Source: Streptomyces tateyamensis (lineage in GTDB: Bacteria; Actinomycetota; Actinomycetes; Streptomycetales; Streptomycetaceae). Taken from it: a stretch of DNA of 64,000 nucleotides. The DNA lies in contig NZ_PYBW01000011.1 of the NCBI RefSeq assembly GCF_003205575.1, positions 11,012 through 75,011 on the forward strand, given 5' to 3'. The translations under genes were made by a program, and so were the position numbers. Positions 30,528-39,721 of the stretch are shown one piece after another (positions within the stretch are counted from its first letter, which is position 1; each line of letters starts with the position of its first letter). Under the pieces are notes generated by a model that was given only the letters and a program-made list of their open reading frames with translations, did not search any database and was not told the origin of the DNA.

Positions 30528-30927
30528 CGGCTCTCCCGTCGTCGTCTTGAGCATTTGGGGTGCCGCCCGGCCGCCGGCCAGGGGGTCACGTGCAACAGGG
30601 ACGACGTTGGCCCTCTGCGATTTCGTGCAGGTTACATGATGCCGGAAGTCCCGGGAAGTGGAATTTTTCGTCCACATGGCGGACAAGGCCGCAGCTCAGA
30701 GGCCCTTACCTACGGGTAGTGCGGGGACGTGGGCCCACCTCAGTGTGCCCGGTCGCCGCAGGGGCGAAACAGGGGCGAAACGGCGCCGGCCGACCCCGCC
30801 CCGGGGTCGGCCTGCGAATTCACGCGTTCAGCTGCGTCCGGAGCGACGGACCGATGGCGGACCGCCGCTCCCACCGCAAATTCTGCATGCCTATGCAGTG
30901 CAGTGAGTGAGATATCACACGGTCCGG
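30528..30927. other. gltB upstream region
   Basis: This 400-bp gap lies between the gltB start and the stop of the VIT1/CCC1 gene, both on the minus strand. It has a fairly AT-rich core (30620-30670) that should hold the gltB promoter, a GlnR-like half site at 30620-30635, and near 30880-30920 an AT-rich patch. I see no gene in it. Confidence 0.55.
30620..30635 (-). promoter_or_regulatory. Possible GlnR site upstream of gltB
   Basis: Read on the minus strand, this is GTAAC, six bases, GAAAT, close to the actinobacterial GlnR element gTnAC-n6-GaAAc. It is about 100 nt before the gltB start. One two-part site is visible rather than the usual pair. Confidence 0.35.
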
Positions 30928-31671
30928 TCAGCCGACCTGGCCGCCGATCAGCGCCCCCAGCAGGAAGGTGACCCCGGCCGCCGCGCCGCCCAGCACCAGC
31001 TGGCGCAGGCCGGAGAACCACCAGCTGCGCGCCGTGACCCGGGCCACCAGCGCACCGCAGCCGAACAGCCCGAGCACCGCCAGCACCAGGGCCGGCAGCA
31101 GCGAGTCGGCGCCCAGCAGGTAGGGCAGCAGCGGCAGCAGCGCGCCGAGCGCGAAGCAGCCGAACGAGGAGGCCGCGGCGACCAGCGGGCTGGGCAGGTC
31201 GTGCGGGTCGATGCCCAGCTCCTCCCGCACGTGCACCTCCACCGCCCGCTCCGGGTCCCGGGTCAGCTGCTCGGCCACCTGGTGGGCCAGCTCCGGGTCC
31301 ACGCCGCGGGATATGTAGACCTGGGCCAGCTCGGCCAGCTCGCCCGCCGGGTTGCGGCGCAGCTCGATCCGCTCCGCCTCGATCTCCGCCTCCACCAGCT
31401 CGCGCTGCGAGGCCACCGAGGTGTACTCCCCCGCGGCCATCGAGCAGGCGCCGGCCGCCAGGCCCGCCAGGCCGGTGAGCACCACGGCGCTGTGGCTCGC
31501 CGAGCCGCCGACCACGCCGGTCATCAGGGCGAAGTTGGAGACCAGTCCGTCCATCGCGCCGAAGACCGCCGGGCGCAGCCAGCCGCCGTTGACGTCGCGG
31601 TGGTGGTCGGCGTCCGGGATCCGCGGGGCCGTCGGCTCCTCGGTGGCGGGTTCGGTGACGGTGGCGCTCAT
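30928..31671 (-). CDS. VIT1/CCC1-type transporter family protein
   Basis: A 247-residue membrane protein of the VIT1/CCC1 family, which moves Fe2+ or Mn2+. DHHRDVNGGWLRPAVFGAMDGLVSN is the typical N-terminal segment with the TM1 acid. SMAAGEYTSVASQRELVEAEIEAER is the cytoplasmic metal-binding helix. Five hydrophobic segments are visible. It is monocistronic. The stop is followed by the gltB promoter. Confidence 0.92.
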   Translation of the reverse strand: MSATVTEPATEEPTAPRIPDADHHRDVNGGWLRPAVFGAMDGLVSNFALMTGVVGGSASHSAVVLTGLAGLAAGACSMAAGEYTSVASQRELVEAEIEAERIELRRNPAGELAELAQVYISRGVDPELAHQVAEQLTRDPERAVEVHVREELGIDPHDLPSPLVAAASSFGCFALGALLPLLPYLLGADSLLPALVLAVLGLFGCGALVARVTARSWWFSGLRQLVLGGAAAGVTFLLGALIGGQVG

Positions 31672-31830
31672 GATGGCGGCCCTCCCTGGTGCAGCGTGCT
31701 TCCCCGACCGCAGTCAGGGCGTCTCAACCTTGAAACTAGCCCGATGATCTGACGTTTTCTAGCAAGCCAGGGCTGGCTAACCTGCGCTGAGCTGCGGGTT
31801 CGGTGTTCGACTGCGCACCGGGCAGCAGAA

Positions 31831-31862
31831 CGGGCCCCGGAGTGCGTGCACTCCGGGGCCCG
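31831..31862 (-). terminator. lgt terminator
   Basis: CGGGCCCCGGAGTG at 31831-31844 pairs perfectly with 31849-31862 around a 4-nt loop. It lies 13 nt beyond the second in-frame stop (TGA at 31876-31878) and 58 nt beyond the TAG that ends lgt as read. Confidence 0.75.
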
Positions 31863-31920
31863 TGGTGACGGTGGGTCAGGCGGCGTCGTCCTGCTGGCTC
31901 GGCTCGTCCTGCGCGAGCTC

Positions 31921-32757
31921 CTAGTGCGCCGCCGGGTCGATGCTGTCCGGGTCCTCCCGGCCGGGCCGCAGCCGGCCGACGACCACGAAGTAGGCCACCG
32001 CGCCGGCGAAGACCACGATCGAGGTCCAGTCGTTCAACCGCAGACCCAGGAAGTAGTGCGCCTCGTCCACCCGCAGGTACTCGATCCAGAACCGGCCCAC
32101 GGTGTACGCCGCGACGTAGAGCGCGAAGGCCCGCCCGTGCCCGAGCCGGAACCGCCGGTCGGCCCAGATCACCAGCGCCGCCACGCCCACGCACCAGAGC
32201 GACTCGTAAAGGAAGGTCGGGTGGTAGGTGGCGAGGTCCGGGGTGTCGGGCGGCCGGTGCGCGGGGTCGATCTGCAGGCCCCAGGGCAGCGTGGTCGGCT
32301 TGCCGTACAGCTCCTGGTTGAACCAGTTGCCCCAGCGTCCGCAGGCCTGGGCCAGCGCGATGCCCGGTGCCACCGCGTCCGCCCAGGCCGGCAGCGGCAC
32401 GCCGCGCCGGCGGGCGCCGATCCAGGCGCCGACCGCGCCCAGCGCGATCGCGCCCCAGATGCCCAGGCCGCCCTCCCAGATCTTGAAGGCGTTCCACGGG
32501 TTCTTCCCCGGGGCGAAGTAGAGCTGGTGGTCGGTGATCACGTGGTAGAGCCGCCCGCCGACCAGGCCGAACGGCACCGCCCAGACCGCGATGTCGCCGA
32601 CCGTGTGCTTGGCGCCGCCGCGCGCGACCCAGCGCTTGCCGCCCAGCCAGACGGCCACGACGACACCGATGATGATGCAGAAGGCGTACGCGCGCAGCGG
32701 GATCGGTCCCAGGTGGAGGACGCCCCGCGACGGGCTCGGGATGTAAGCGAGTTCCAT
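31921..32757 (-). CDS. lgt: Prolipoprotein diacylglyceryl transferase
   Basis: A 278-residue polytopic membrane enzyme that attaches diacylglycerol to lipobox cysteines. Lgt signature RLYHVITDH with the essential His-containing segment, WEGGLGIWG, and ACGRWGNWFNQELYG are all present, with seven hydrophobic segments. After the TAG the frame continues for 14 codons encoding an acidic ELAQDEPSQQDDAA tail to a TGA, like the acidic tails of many streptomycete Lgt proteins. This stop may therefore be a recent nonsense change of little effect. ATG at 32757. Confidence 0.93.
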   Translation of the reverse strand: MELAYIPSPSRGVLHLGPIPLRAYAFCIIIGVVVAVWLGGKRWVARGGAKHTVGDIAVWAVPFGLVGGRLYHVITDHQLYFAPGKNPWNAFKIWEGGLGIWGAIALGAVGAWIGARRRGVPLPAWADAVAPGIALAQACGRWGNWFNQELYGKPTTLPWGLQIDPAHRPPDTPDLATYHPTFLYESLWCVGVAALVIWADRRFRLGHGRAFALYVAAYTVGRFWIEYLRVDEAHYFLGLRLNDWTSIVVFAGAVAYFVVVGRLRPGREDPDSIDPAAH

Positions 32758-32797
32758 GGCAGGTCCGACGCTACCGCCTGCCGACCGGCGAACCGGC

Positions 32798-32838
32798 ATC
32801 GCCCGGGGTACCGGTTCGGACACGGCACCCCGGGCGAT
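32798..32838 (-). terminator. Terminator after the DsbA-like gene
   Basis: ATCGCCCGGGGT at 32798-32809 pairs with ACCCCGGGCGAT at 32827-32838, a 12-bp stem just beyond the thioredoxin-like gene stop at 32851. Confidence 0.7.
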
Positions 32839-32850
32839 CGGCGGGCGGGC

Positions 32851-33723
32851 CTAGGAGCCGCCGCCCGAGGGCTGCAGCGCCGGGTCGCTCTCGGCCGCGG
32901 TGCTGGTGGGCGCGGGGCTGGCCGAGCCGCTGCCGGTGGTGCCCGGCTTCTTGCCCTGGTTGGCCTCGTCGACCCACTTCACCAGGTTGTCCGGGGTGAT
33001 CTCGTCGTTGCCGTTCTTGGGGTAGATCGGCTTGCCATTGAGCAGCACGGTCGGGGTGGACGTGTAGCCGGACTTGTCGAAGTCCTGCTCGACCGCGGAG
33101 ACCCAGCTGCCGAACTTGTTGCTGTTGACGCAGGACTCGAAGGTGGGCGAGTCCAGGCCCGGGACCTGCTTGGCCAGGTCGATCAGCTTGGACTTGTCCT
33201 TCCAGGCGTCCACCGTCTCGTCCGGCTGGTTCTTGTAGAGCACGTCGTGGTAGGCGCGGAAGTAGCCCGCGTCCTGGGCACAGGCCAGGGCGTTGGCCCC
33301 GTTCTTGGAGCCCTTGCCGCCGTCGTGCCGGTCGATGAACGAGACGATGTGGTAGTTCCCGTAGAGCTTGCCCTGGTCCTGCAACTGGTCGACGGTGGGC
33401 GCGAACTCCCGCTCGAACTGGCCGCAGGCGGGGCACCTGGGGTCCTCGTAGACGGTCAGCGTGGCCGGGGCGTTGGCCGGACCGTCCGGGATCACCAGGT
33501 TCTTGGGGCCGATCGCGCCGGCCGGGGCCGCGCTCGGCGTGTCCGAGCTGGAGCGGCTGCTCTGCACCGCGATGCCGATCCCGGCGGCCACCGCCAGCAC
33601 CACCACCACGGCGCCGATGACCAGGAGCTTCTTCTTCTTGGCGTGCTGGGCGTCCTGCGCGGCCCGCTCCTCCAGCATCCGCTCGCGGGCCGTCCGCTTG
33701 CCAGATCGGTTCTTCTCGCTCAT
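32851..33723 (-). CDS. DsbA-family thioredoxin-like protein, membrane anchored
   Basis: A 290-residue protein with a basic cytoplasmic N-terminus, one transmembrane segment (about 33-55), a Ser/Ala linker, and an extracytoplasmic DsbA/thioredoxin domain with active site CPAC (in DPRCPACGQFE) and the cis-Pro motif TSTPTVLLNG. It likely forms or isomerises disulfides in exported proteins. It follows the MauE-like gene 51 nt downstream. A Ser/Thr/Pro-rich tail ends the protein. Confidence 0.92.
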   Translation of the reverse strand: MSEKNRSGKRTARERMLEERAAQDAQHAKKKKLLVIGAVVVVLAVAAGIGIAVQSSRSSSDTPSAAPAGAIGPKNLVIPDGPANAPATLTVYEDPRCPACGQFEREFAPTVDQLQDQGKLYGNYHIVSFIDRHDGGKGSKNGANALACAQDAGYFRAYHDVLYKNQPDETVDAWKDKSKLIDLAKQVPGLDSPTFESCVNSNKFGSWVSAVEQDFDKSGYTSTPTVLLNGKPIYPKNGNDEITPDNLVKWVDEANQGKKPGTTGSGSASPAPTSTAAESDPALQPSGGGS

Positions 33724-33774
33724 GCCTTCTGCTTCTCCGGGTCGACGGTCAGGGGTTCGGCGGCGGTCAGGGGT

Positions 33775-34260
33775 TCAGGCGGCCAGCCAGCCGTCCACCG
33801 AGAACCTGGAGCGCGGCCTGGCCACCAGCCAGCCGGCCAGCAGCAGGAACCCGCAGTCGCGCAGGATCTCCTGGCCGTACTGGGTCTGCGACTTGTCCAC
33901 CGCGCCGCCGCCGCCGAAGCAGCCGCAGTCGATCGAGATGCCGCGGGCCCAGGCCGAGGCGATCCCGGCCACGAAGGCCAGCAGCAGCAGCACCGACACC
34001 ACCGCCGCGATCCGCACCCCGAGCCCGATCAGCAGCAGCAGCGCCAGCGCCAGTTCCAGGAACGGCAGCCCGTACCCGACCGGCTTGACCAGTCCCTCGG
34101 GCAGGATCCGGTAGGCCCGCACCGCCTGGGCCGCCACCGCCGGATCCGAGATCTTGGCGAGACCGGCCCAGGCCCACACCACCGCCAGGCCCAACCGGGC
34201 CGCGGTGCTGATCCACTCGACCACACCACCGCCGCCGCCACCGGCTGTGCGCGCTGCCAT
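33775..34260 (-). CDS. MauE/DoxX-like membrane protein
   Basis: A 161-residue protein with four hydrophobic segments. It begins after a glycine stretch with VVEWISTAARLGLAVVWAWAGLAKISDP, typical of MauE/DoxD, and has a conserved GISIDCGCFGGGG cysteine pair. MauE-like proteins feed electrons to periplasmic thioredoxin-like partners, which fits the DsbA-like gene directly downstream. ATG at 34260. Confidence 0.88.
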   Translation of the reverse strand: MAARTAGGGGGGVVEWISTAARLGLAVVWAWAGLAKISDPAVAAQAVRAYRILPEGLVKPVGYGLPFLELALALLLLIGLGVRIAAVVSVLLLLAFVAGIASAWARGISIDCGCFGGGGAVDKSQTQYGQEILRDCGFLLLAGWLVARPRSRFSVDGWLAA

Positions 34261-34373
34261 GCCGCCTCCCCCTCTCGGTCCTCGGCTCCCGCCGGAGCTT
34301 CCTGACGAACCGTAGGGGATTTGGTCTGTTTACTCCAAGCTCATCACATTCACCCGAATAGGGGAGGATGAGG

Positions 34374-34550
34374 TCACCTGTCCGTTTTGCCGCCGTGGCG
34401 CGCCGCCGGCTCCTCCACCCGGTGCGCGGCCTGCTCGGCACCGCGTTTGGCCAGCGCGTGCCCCACCGCGTGCTCGCCCCCGCAGGCCGCCAGCAGCGCC
34501 AGTGCGGCGACGGCCGCCCTGACCAGTACCGCGCGGTGCAGGCCGATCAC
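34374..34550 (-). CDS. Tiny putative lipoprotein or signal-anchored peptide
   Basis: A 58-residue peptide from a GTG at 34550, with GAGGAGG 6 nt upstream. It has a basic start, a hydrophobic stretch (AVLVRAAVAALALLAAC) and a lipobox-like LAAC at its end, then a basic/acidic hydrophilic tail rich in Ala, Glu and His. No homologous family recognised. The lipobox suggests export and lipidation, and lgt lies nearby. Confidence 0.55.
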   Translation of the reverse strand: MIGLHRAVLVRAAVAALALLAACGGEHAVGHALAKRGAEQAAHRVEEPAARHGGKTDR

Positions 34551-34725
34551 GATGGGCCTCCTCGGAGCCGGGGCGATCAACTGAGAAGTGTACGAACGGC
34601 AGGGCTGGAACCCGTTCCCCGCTGGACACTTGATGCAACGTCAGCCGCCCGGGGATGACACGAGCGGACCGCGCGATTCACCCCCGCGGGCGAGCGCGAA
34701 GCCGATCCGGGCGCCGGCAGCAGAA

Positions 34726-34757
34726 CGGCCCGCCACCCCCTGCGGGGTGGCGGGCCG
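34726..34757 (-). terminator. trp operon terminator
   Basis: CGGCCCGCCACCCC at 34726-34739 pairs with 34744-34757 around a CTGC loop, 14 nt past the trpA stop. Confidence 0.8.
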
Positions 34758-34770
34758 CCTCGACGGTGCA

Positions 34771-35576
34771 TCAGCGCGAGCGCACGCCCTGCGCCAGCTC
34801 GGCCGCCAGCGCGCGGACGGCGGCCAGCGCGGCCGGCTCGTCCTCGCCGGCGTCCAGGATCCGCTGCACGAAGGCCGAGCCGACGATCACGCCGTCGGCG
34901 AAGCCGGCCACCTGGGCCGCCTGCGCACCGGTGGAGACCCCCAGGCCCACGCAGACCGGCAGCTCGGTGGTGGCCCGGGTGCGCGCCACCAAGTCCTCGG
35001 CCAGCTCGCCGACCTGGGCCCGGGAGCCGGTCACGCCCATCACCGCGGCCGCGTAGACGAAGCCGGAACCGGCCGCGGTCACCTCGGCCAGCCGCTTGTC
35101 CTGGCTGGAGGGGGCGACCACGAAGACGGTGTCCAGGCCGTGCTCGGCGGCGGCCTTGCGCCACTCCGCGGACTCCTCCACCGGCAGGTCCGGCAGGATC
35201 ACCCCGGCCCCGCCGGCCGCCGCCAGGTCGGCCGCGAACCGGGCGGTGCCGTAGCGGTCCACCGGGTTCCAGTAGGTCATCACCAGCACCGCGGCGACCG
35301 GGTGCGCCGCGGCCACCTCCCGCACGGTGCGCAGCACGTCCGTGATCCGCACCCCGCCGCGCAGCGCGATGTCGTCGGCGGTCTGGATGGTCGGGCCGTC
35401 CAGCACCGGGTCGGAGTGCGGCAGGCCGACCTCGACCACGTCGCAGCCGCCCTCCAGCAGGGCGTTGACCGCCTTGATGCCGCCCTCCACGCTCGGGAAG
35501 CCGGCCGGCAGGTAGCCGATCAGCGCCGCCCGCTCCTCGGCCCGGGCCGCCGCGAGGACCTGGCTGAGCTTGCTGG

Positions 35577-35580
<4 letters not shown>
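34771..35580 (-). CDS. trpA: Tryptophan synthase alpha subunit
   Basis: A 269-residue TIM barrel that cleaves indole-3-glycerol phosphate. Family motifs: [28 protein letters not shown] with the catalytic Glu and Asp, DLPVEES, and [27 protein letters not shown]. The family usually reads PFSDP where this has PHSDP. ATG at 35580 overlaps the trpB stop as ATGA. Confidence 0.97.
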
Positions 35581-36812
<1,232 letters not shown>

Positions 36813-36850
36813 GGTGATCCTTCGTGACGGTGGGTCGGACGGACGGGGAT

Positions 36851-37000
36851 TCAGCCGTGCGTCCGGCGCCATCGCCGACCGGGCACCTGCCCGGGCTCGC
36901 AGCCGATCACGTACCGCACCCGCCGGCCCAGCACCCGGCGCGCGGGAGCGCGGCAGCCGCGCGGGCGGCAGCCGGGGGCCAGGCGGGCGCTGAGTGACAC
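36851..37000 (-). CDS. trpM: TrpM-like small basic protein
   Basis: A 49-residue strongly basic peptide between trpC and trpB, starting at a GTG 4 nt after the trpC stop. It reads [16 protein letters not shown] at its start and continues with an RRVRYVIG segment and PGQVPGRRW near the end. Length, position and the CRPRGCR and YVIG patches agree with the streptomycete TrpM, which was reported to affect tryptophan biosynthesis and development in S. coelicolor. It lies inside the trp operon, so its expression follows trpC. No domain is known. Confidence 0.75.
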   Translation of the reverse strand: MSLSARLAPGCRPRGCRAPARRVLGRRVRYVIGCEPGQVPGRRWRRTHG

Positions 37001-37004
37001 GGTG

Positions 37005-37811
37005 TCAGCCCTTGTTCCGCAGCGCGGGGTGGGCGCCGGCGGCCACCAGGTCGGCCACCGCCGTCTTGGGGTCCTTGCCGGTCACCAGGGACTCGCCGAC
37101 CAGCACCGCGTCGGCGCCCTCGTTGGCGTAGGCGATCAGGTCGTGCGGGCCGCGCACGCCGGACTCGGCCACCTTGACGATGTGGTCCGGGATCAGGTGC
37201 GCCACGTTGGCGAAGGTGTTGCGGTCCACTTCGAGAGTCTTCAGGTTGCGGGCGTTGACGCCGATGATCCGGGCGCCGGCGTCCACCGCGCGGCGGATCT
37301 CCTCCTCGTCGTGCACCTCGACCAGCGGGGTCAGCCCGATCGACTCGGCCCGCTCGATCAGCGAGACCAGGGCCGGCTGCTCCAGTGCGGCCACGATCAG
37401 CAGCGCGAGGTCGGCGCCGTGCGCGCGGGCCTCCCACAGCTGGTAGGCGGTGACGATGAAGTCCTTGCGCAAAACAGGGGTGTCCACGGCGGCCCGGACC
37501 GCGTCCAGGTCGGCCAGCGAGCCGCCGAACCGGCGCTGCTCGGTGAGCACGCTGATCGCGGCCGCACCGCCGGCGGCGTAGTCGCGGGCCAGCGCGGCCG
37601 GGTCGGCGATCGCGGCCAGCGCGCCCTTGGACGGGCTGGACCGCTTGACCTCGCAGATCACCCGGATGCCCTCGCCGCGCAGGGCGGCCACGCCGTCCTT
37701 GGCGTCGCGGGCCTTGGCGGCCAGCTCCTTCAGCTCCTCCAGGGAGACCTGGGCCTGCCGCTCCGCGAGGTCCTGCCGGACCCCGTCGATGATCTCGTCG
37801 AGCACGGTCAT
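37005..37811 (-). CDS. trpC: Indole-3-glycerol phosphate synthase
   Basis: A 268-residue TIM-barrel enzyme. Motifs are [11 protein letters not shown] (catalytic Lys), [19 protein letters not shown], and ITGVNARNL-like [12 protein letters not shown]. The C-terminal [12 protein letters not shown] and [12 protein letters not shown] are typical. ATG at 37811; it heads the trpC-trpM-trpB-trpA transcript, and about 190 bp of non-coding DNA precedes it. Confidence 0.96.
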   Translation of the reverse strand: MTVLDEIIDGVRQDLAERQAQVSLEELKELAAKARDAKDGVAALRGEGIRVICEVKRSSPSKGALAAIADPAALARDYAAGGAAAISVLTEQRRFGGSLADLDAVRAAVDTPVLRKDFIVTAYQLWEARAHGADLALLIVAALEQPALVSLIERAESIGLTPLVEVHDEEEIRRAVDAGARIIGVNARNLKTLEVDRNTFANVAHLIPDHIVKVAESGVRGPHDLIAYANEGADAVLVGESLVTGKDPKTAVADLVAAGAHPALRNKG

Positions 37812-38009
37812 GCGCCCGCCTCCTTCTGCTAGCCGGAACTGCGTCCGGGGCGGCGTGGCAAAGCACCGGTGCCGCAACCCCCGTCGGCACCTCGATGGTA
37901 TCGGCACCGGGGCGCGCGGGGCGCATCCGCCCGGCGCGCGTCTCGCCCAGCGGACCGGCTGCTGAGCTGCCCGGACACCCGTCGATCGAGCGGTGGACGG
38001 GGCGGGGCG

Positions 38010-38450
38010 TCAGACCGCCGGGGGTGCCAGGGCGGCGCCGGCCGGCAGGTTGCGCAGCACCGTGAAGACCACAAGCACCAGGACCATCAGCACCGTCGCG
38101 CGGCGGCCCAGGGCGAGCCGGGGCGGCCTGCCGTCGGTGAGCGCGGCCCAGGCCCAGCGCAGCCAGCAGACGCCGAGCACCGCGAACAGCAGCACGGCCG
38201 GCAGGTTGTCGTGGACCGCCGCGCCGAGGTCGCCGCGGGTCAGCGCGTGCACGCAGCGCAGCCCGCCGCAGCCGGGGCACCACCAGCCGGTGGCCTGCAG
38301 GAACGGGCAGGTCGGGTAGTGGCCGGGACGGTTCGGGTCCACCGCGGCCACGTAGAGGGTGGGCAGCGCGACGGCGGTCAGGGCGGCGAACGGGCGGGCG
38401 AGGCGGCGCAGTGCGGCGGGGGCGCCGACCGGGGAGCTGGGGGCGGTCAC
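38010..38450 (-). CDS. DUF2752 membrane protein
   Basis: A 146-residue protein with about three hydrophobic segments. DUF2752 signature CPFLQATGWWCPGCGGLRC and VHALTRGD present. Function of the family is unknown. GTG at 38450; a pair of hairpins (38494-38584) lies just upstream, so it may have its own promoter. Its conserved location between trpC and HGxxPAAW genes is commonly seen in streptomycetes. Confidence 0.87.
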   Translation of the reverse strand: MTAPSSPVGAPAALRRLARPFAALTAVALPTLYVAAVDPNRPGHYPTCPFLQATGWWCPGCGGLRCVHALTRGDLGAAVHDNLPAVLLFAVLGVCWLRWAWAALTDGRPPRLALGRRATVLMVLVLVVFTVLRNLPAGAALAPPAV

Positions 38451-38493
38451 GGGCTGATTGTCCCCCGTGCGGGGGGGTGCCGGGTTACGCCGC

Positions 38494-38537
38494 GCGGGTG
38501 GTGCGGCGCACCGGCGCGGGTGCGCCGCACCACCCGC
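38494..38537 (-). terminator. Perfect 19-bp hairpin between the HGxxPAAW and DUF2752 genes
   Basis: 38494-38512 pairs perfectly with 38519-38537 around a 6-nt loop GGCGCG. It follows a second hairpin at 38547-38584, so it may act as a second terminator or as leader structure for the DUF2752 gene. Confidence 0.6.
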
Positions 38538-38546
38538 AACGCGCAC

Positions 38547-38584
38547 GGACCGGGGCGCCCGCCTGCGCGGCGGCGCCCCGGTCC
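38547..38584 (-). terminator. Hairpin after the HGxxPAAW gene
   Basis: GGACCGGGGCGCC at 38547-38559 pairs with GGCGCCCCGGTCC at 38572-38584 (13 bp, 12-nt loop), 20 nt beyond the stop. Confidence 0.7.
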
Positions 38585-38603
38585 GGGGAGTGTGCGGGAG
38601 GCG

Positions 38604-38882
38604 TCAGGCGCCGACGGTGACGGCCTCGGGGGTGCCCGCCGAGCGCGCCGCGCGGAACTCGGCCTTGTACTGCTCCACCGACGGGTCGGGCTGCTTGCCC
38701 AGGCCGGCCCCCTTCATCGCCAGGCCGACCGCGCCGGCGACGACGAACGCCACCACCATGCCCAGCACCACGACCAGCGTGGAGGCCATGATCATGCCGG
38801 CGCCGGAGATGCAGAAGCCGACGAAGCTGATGACCACACCGGTCCAGGCCGCGGGGGTGTGTCCGTGGGCTTGCTTAGACAT
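38604..38882 (-). CDS. HGxxPAAW-family membrane protein
   Basis: A 92-residue protein with HGHTPAAWTG near its start, matching the HGxxPAAW family name motif, and two transmembrane segments (about 15-58). The tail is hydrophilic. Function of the family unknown; it is regularly found beside trp genes in streptomycetes. Confidence 0.9.
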   Translation of the reverse strand: MSKQAHGHTPAAWTGVVISFVGFCISGAGMIMASTLVVVLGMVVAFVVAGAVGLAMKGAGLGKQPDPSVEQYKAEFRAARSAGTPEAVTVGA

Positions 38883-39006
38883 CTGGGTGCTCCTAGGTTT
38901 TGCGCTCCTGTCTCCCCCATTGTTGCGGACGCCTCGACGGTGCCCAAAGCGGGGTACGGGTGAGCACCGTCACGCTTGCCGGCCGCAGGGCGGGGAAGGA
39001 CAGCGG

Positions 39007-39621
39007 TCAGCCCTCGGTCGGGTCCTCGCCGCGGTCCAGCGCCTTCCACAGGTCGGCAGGGGTGTTCGCGCCGCTCTTGGCGGCGGCCTTGGCGGTGGGG
39101 GCCTCGTAGCGCGCGCCCATGGCCGGCCAGTCCCGCCCGCGCAGCAGGGTCAGCGCGCCGGCCGCGGCCAGCAGCAGGCCGCCGAGCACCGCGACGTACG
39201 GCCACAGGGTGTGGCTGACCTGCTCAGCCACCGTGCCGGTCAGCGCCAGGCGGCTCGCCGCCAGGGCGTCCACCGTGCTGCTGTCGCCCGCGCCCAGCGC
39301 CGCGCCGGCCGCCGCGCCCAGGCCGGCCGCCACCACCAGCACGCCGACCAGTTGCCGGCCGGCCCCGCGCACCGCGAAGACGGCCACCGCCGAGGCCAGC
39401 CCGACCAGCGCCAGGGCGCCCGGCAGCCCGGAGATCTGGCTGCCCGAGGCGGCCACCGCCAGCCCGCCGGCCGCCGTGCCCCGGGCCCAGGTCCGCCCGA
39501 CCGCGACCAGCACCAGCACCGCGCCCACCACGGTGAGCAGCAGCATCAGGGCCAGGCCCCGGCGGGCGCCGGAGCGGGCGGCGGGGGCGGACTCGGCGCG
39601 GGGGGCGGGAACGGTGCTCAC
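39007..39621 (-). CDS. Trp-biosynthesis-associated membrane protein
   Basis: A 204-residue protein with four hydrophobic segments, matching in length and pattern the Trp_oprn_chp family (TIGR02234). It contains RTWARG followed by the GSQISGLPGALALVGLASAV loop typical of it. Function unknown; placed directly after trpE in the same direction, with a 29-nt tandem repeat (39661-39716) between them. Confidence 0.85.
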   Translation of the reverse strand: MSTVPAPRAESAPAARSGARRGLALMLLLTVVGAVLVLVAVGRTWARGTAAGGLAVAASGSQISGLPGALALVGLASAVAVFAVRGAGRQLVGVLVVAAGLGAAAGAALGAGDSSTVDALAASRLALTGTVAEQVSHTLWPYVAVLGGLLLAAAGALTLLRGRDWPAMGARYEAPTAKAAAKSGANTPADLWKALDRGEDPTEG

Positions 39622-39660
39622 CGGACCACTATCCCCCGAGCCGGTCCGCCCCCGGCAACT

Positions 39661-39716
39661 GGGGGCACCTCCCGGCCGAAGGCTGGGCTGGGGGCACCTC
39701 CCGGCCGAAGGCTGGG
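39661..39716. repeat. 29-nt direct repeat, two copies
   Basis: The unit GGGGGCACCTCCCGGCCGAA plus GGCTGGG occurs at 39661-39687 and again at 39690-39716. Similar GGGGGCACCTCCC elements are scattered between genes in streptomycete genomes. The unit can fold as a short hairpin. Confidence 0.75.
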
Positions 39717-39721
39717 GGCGT

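Noticed and set aside
39661-39716. CRISPR array
   Set aside because: Only two adjacent copies without unique spacers, and no cas genes nearby.
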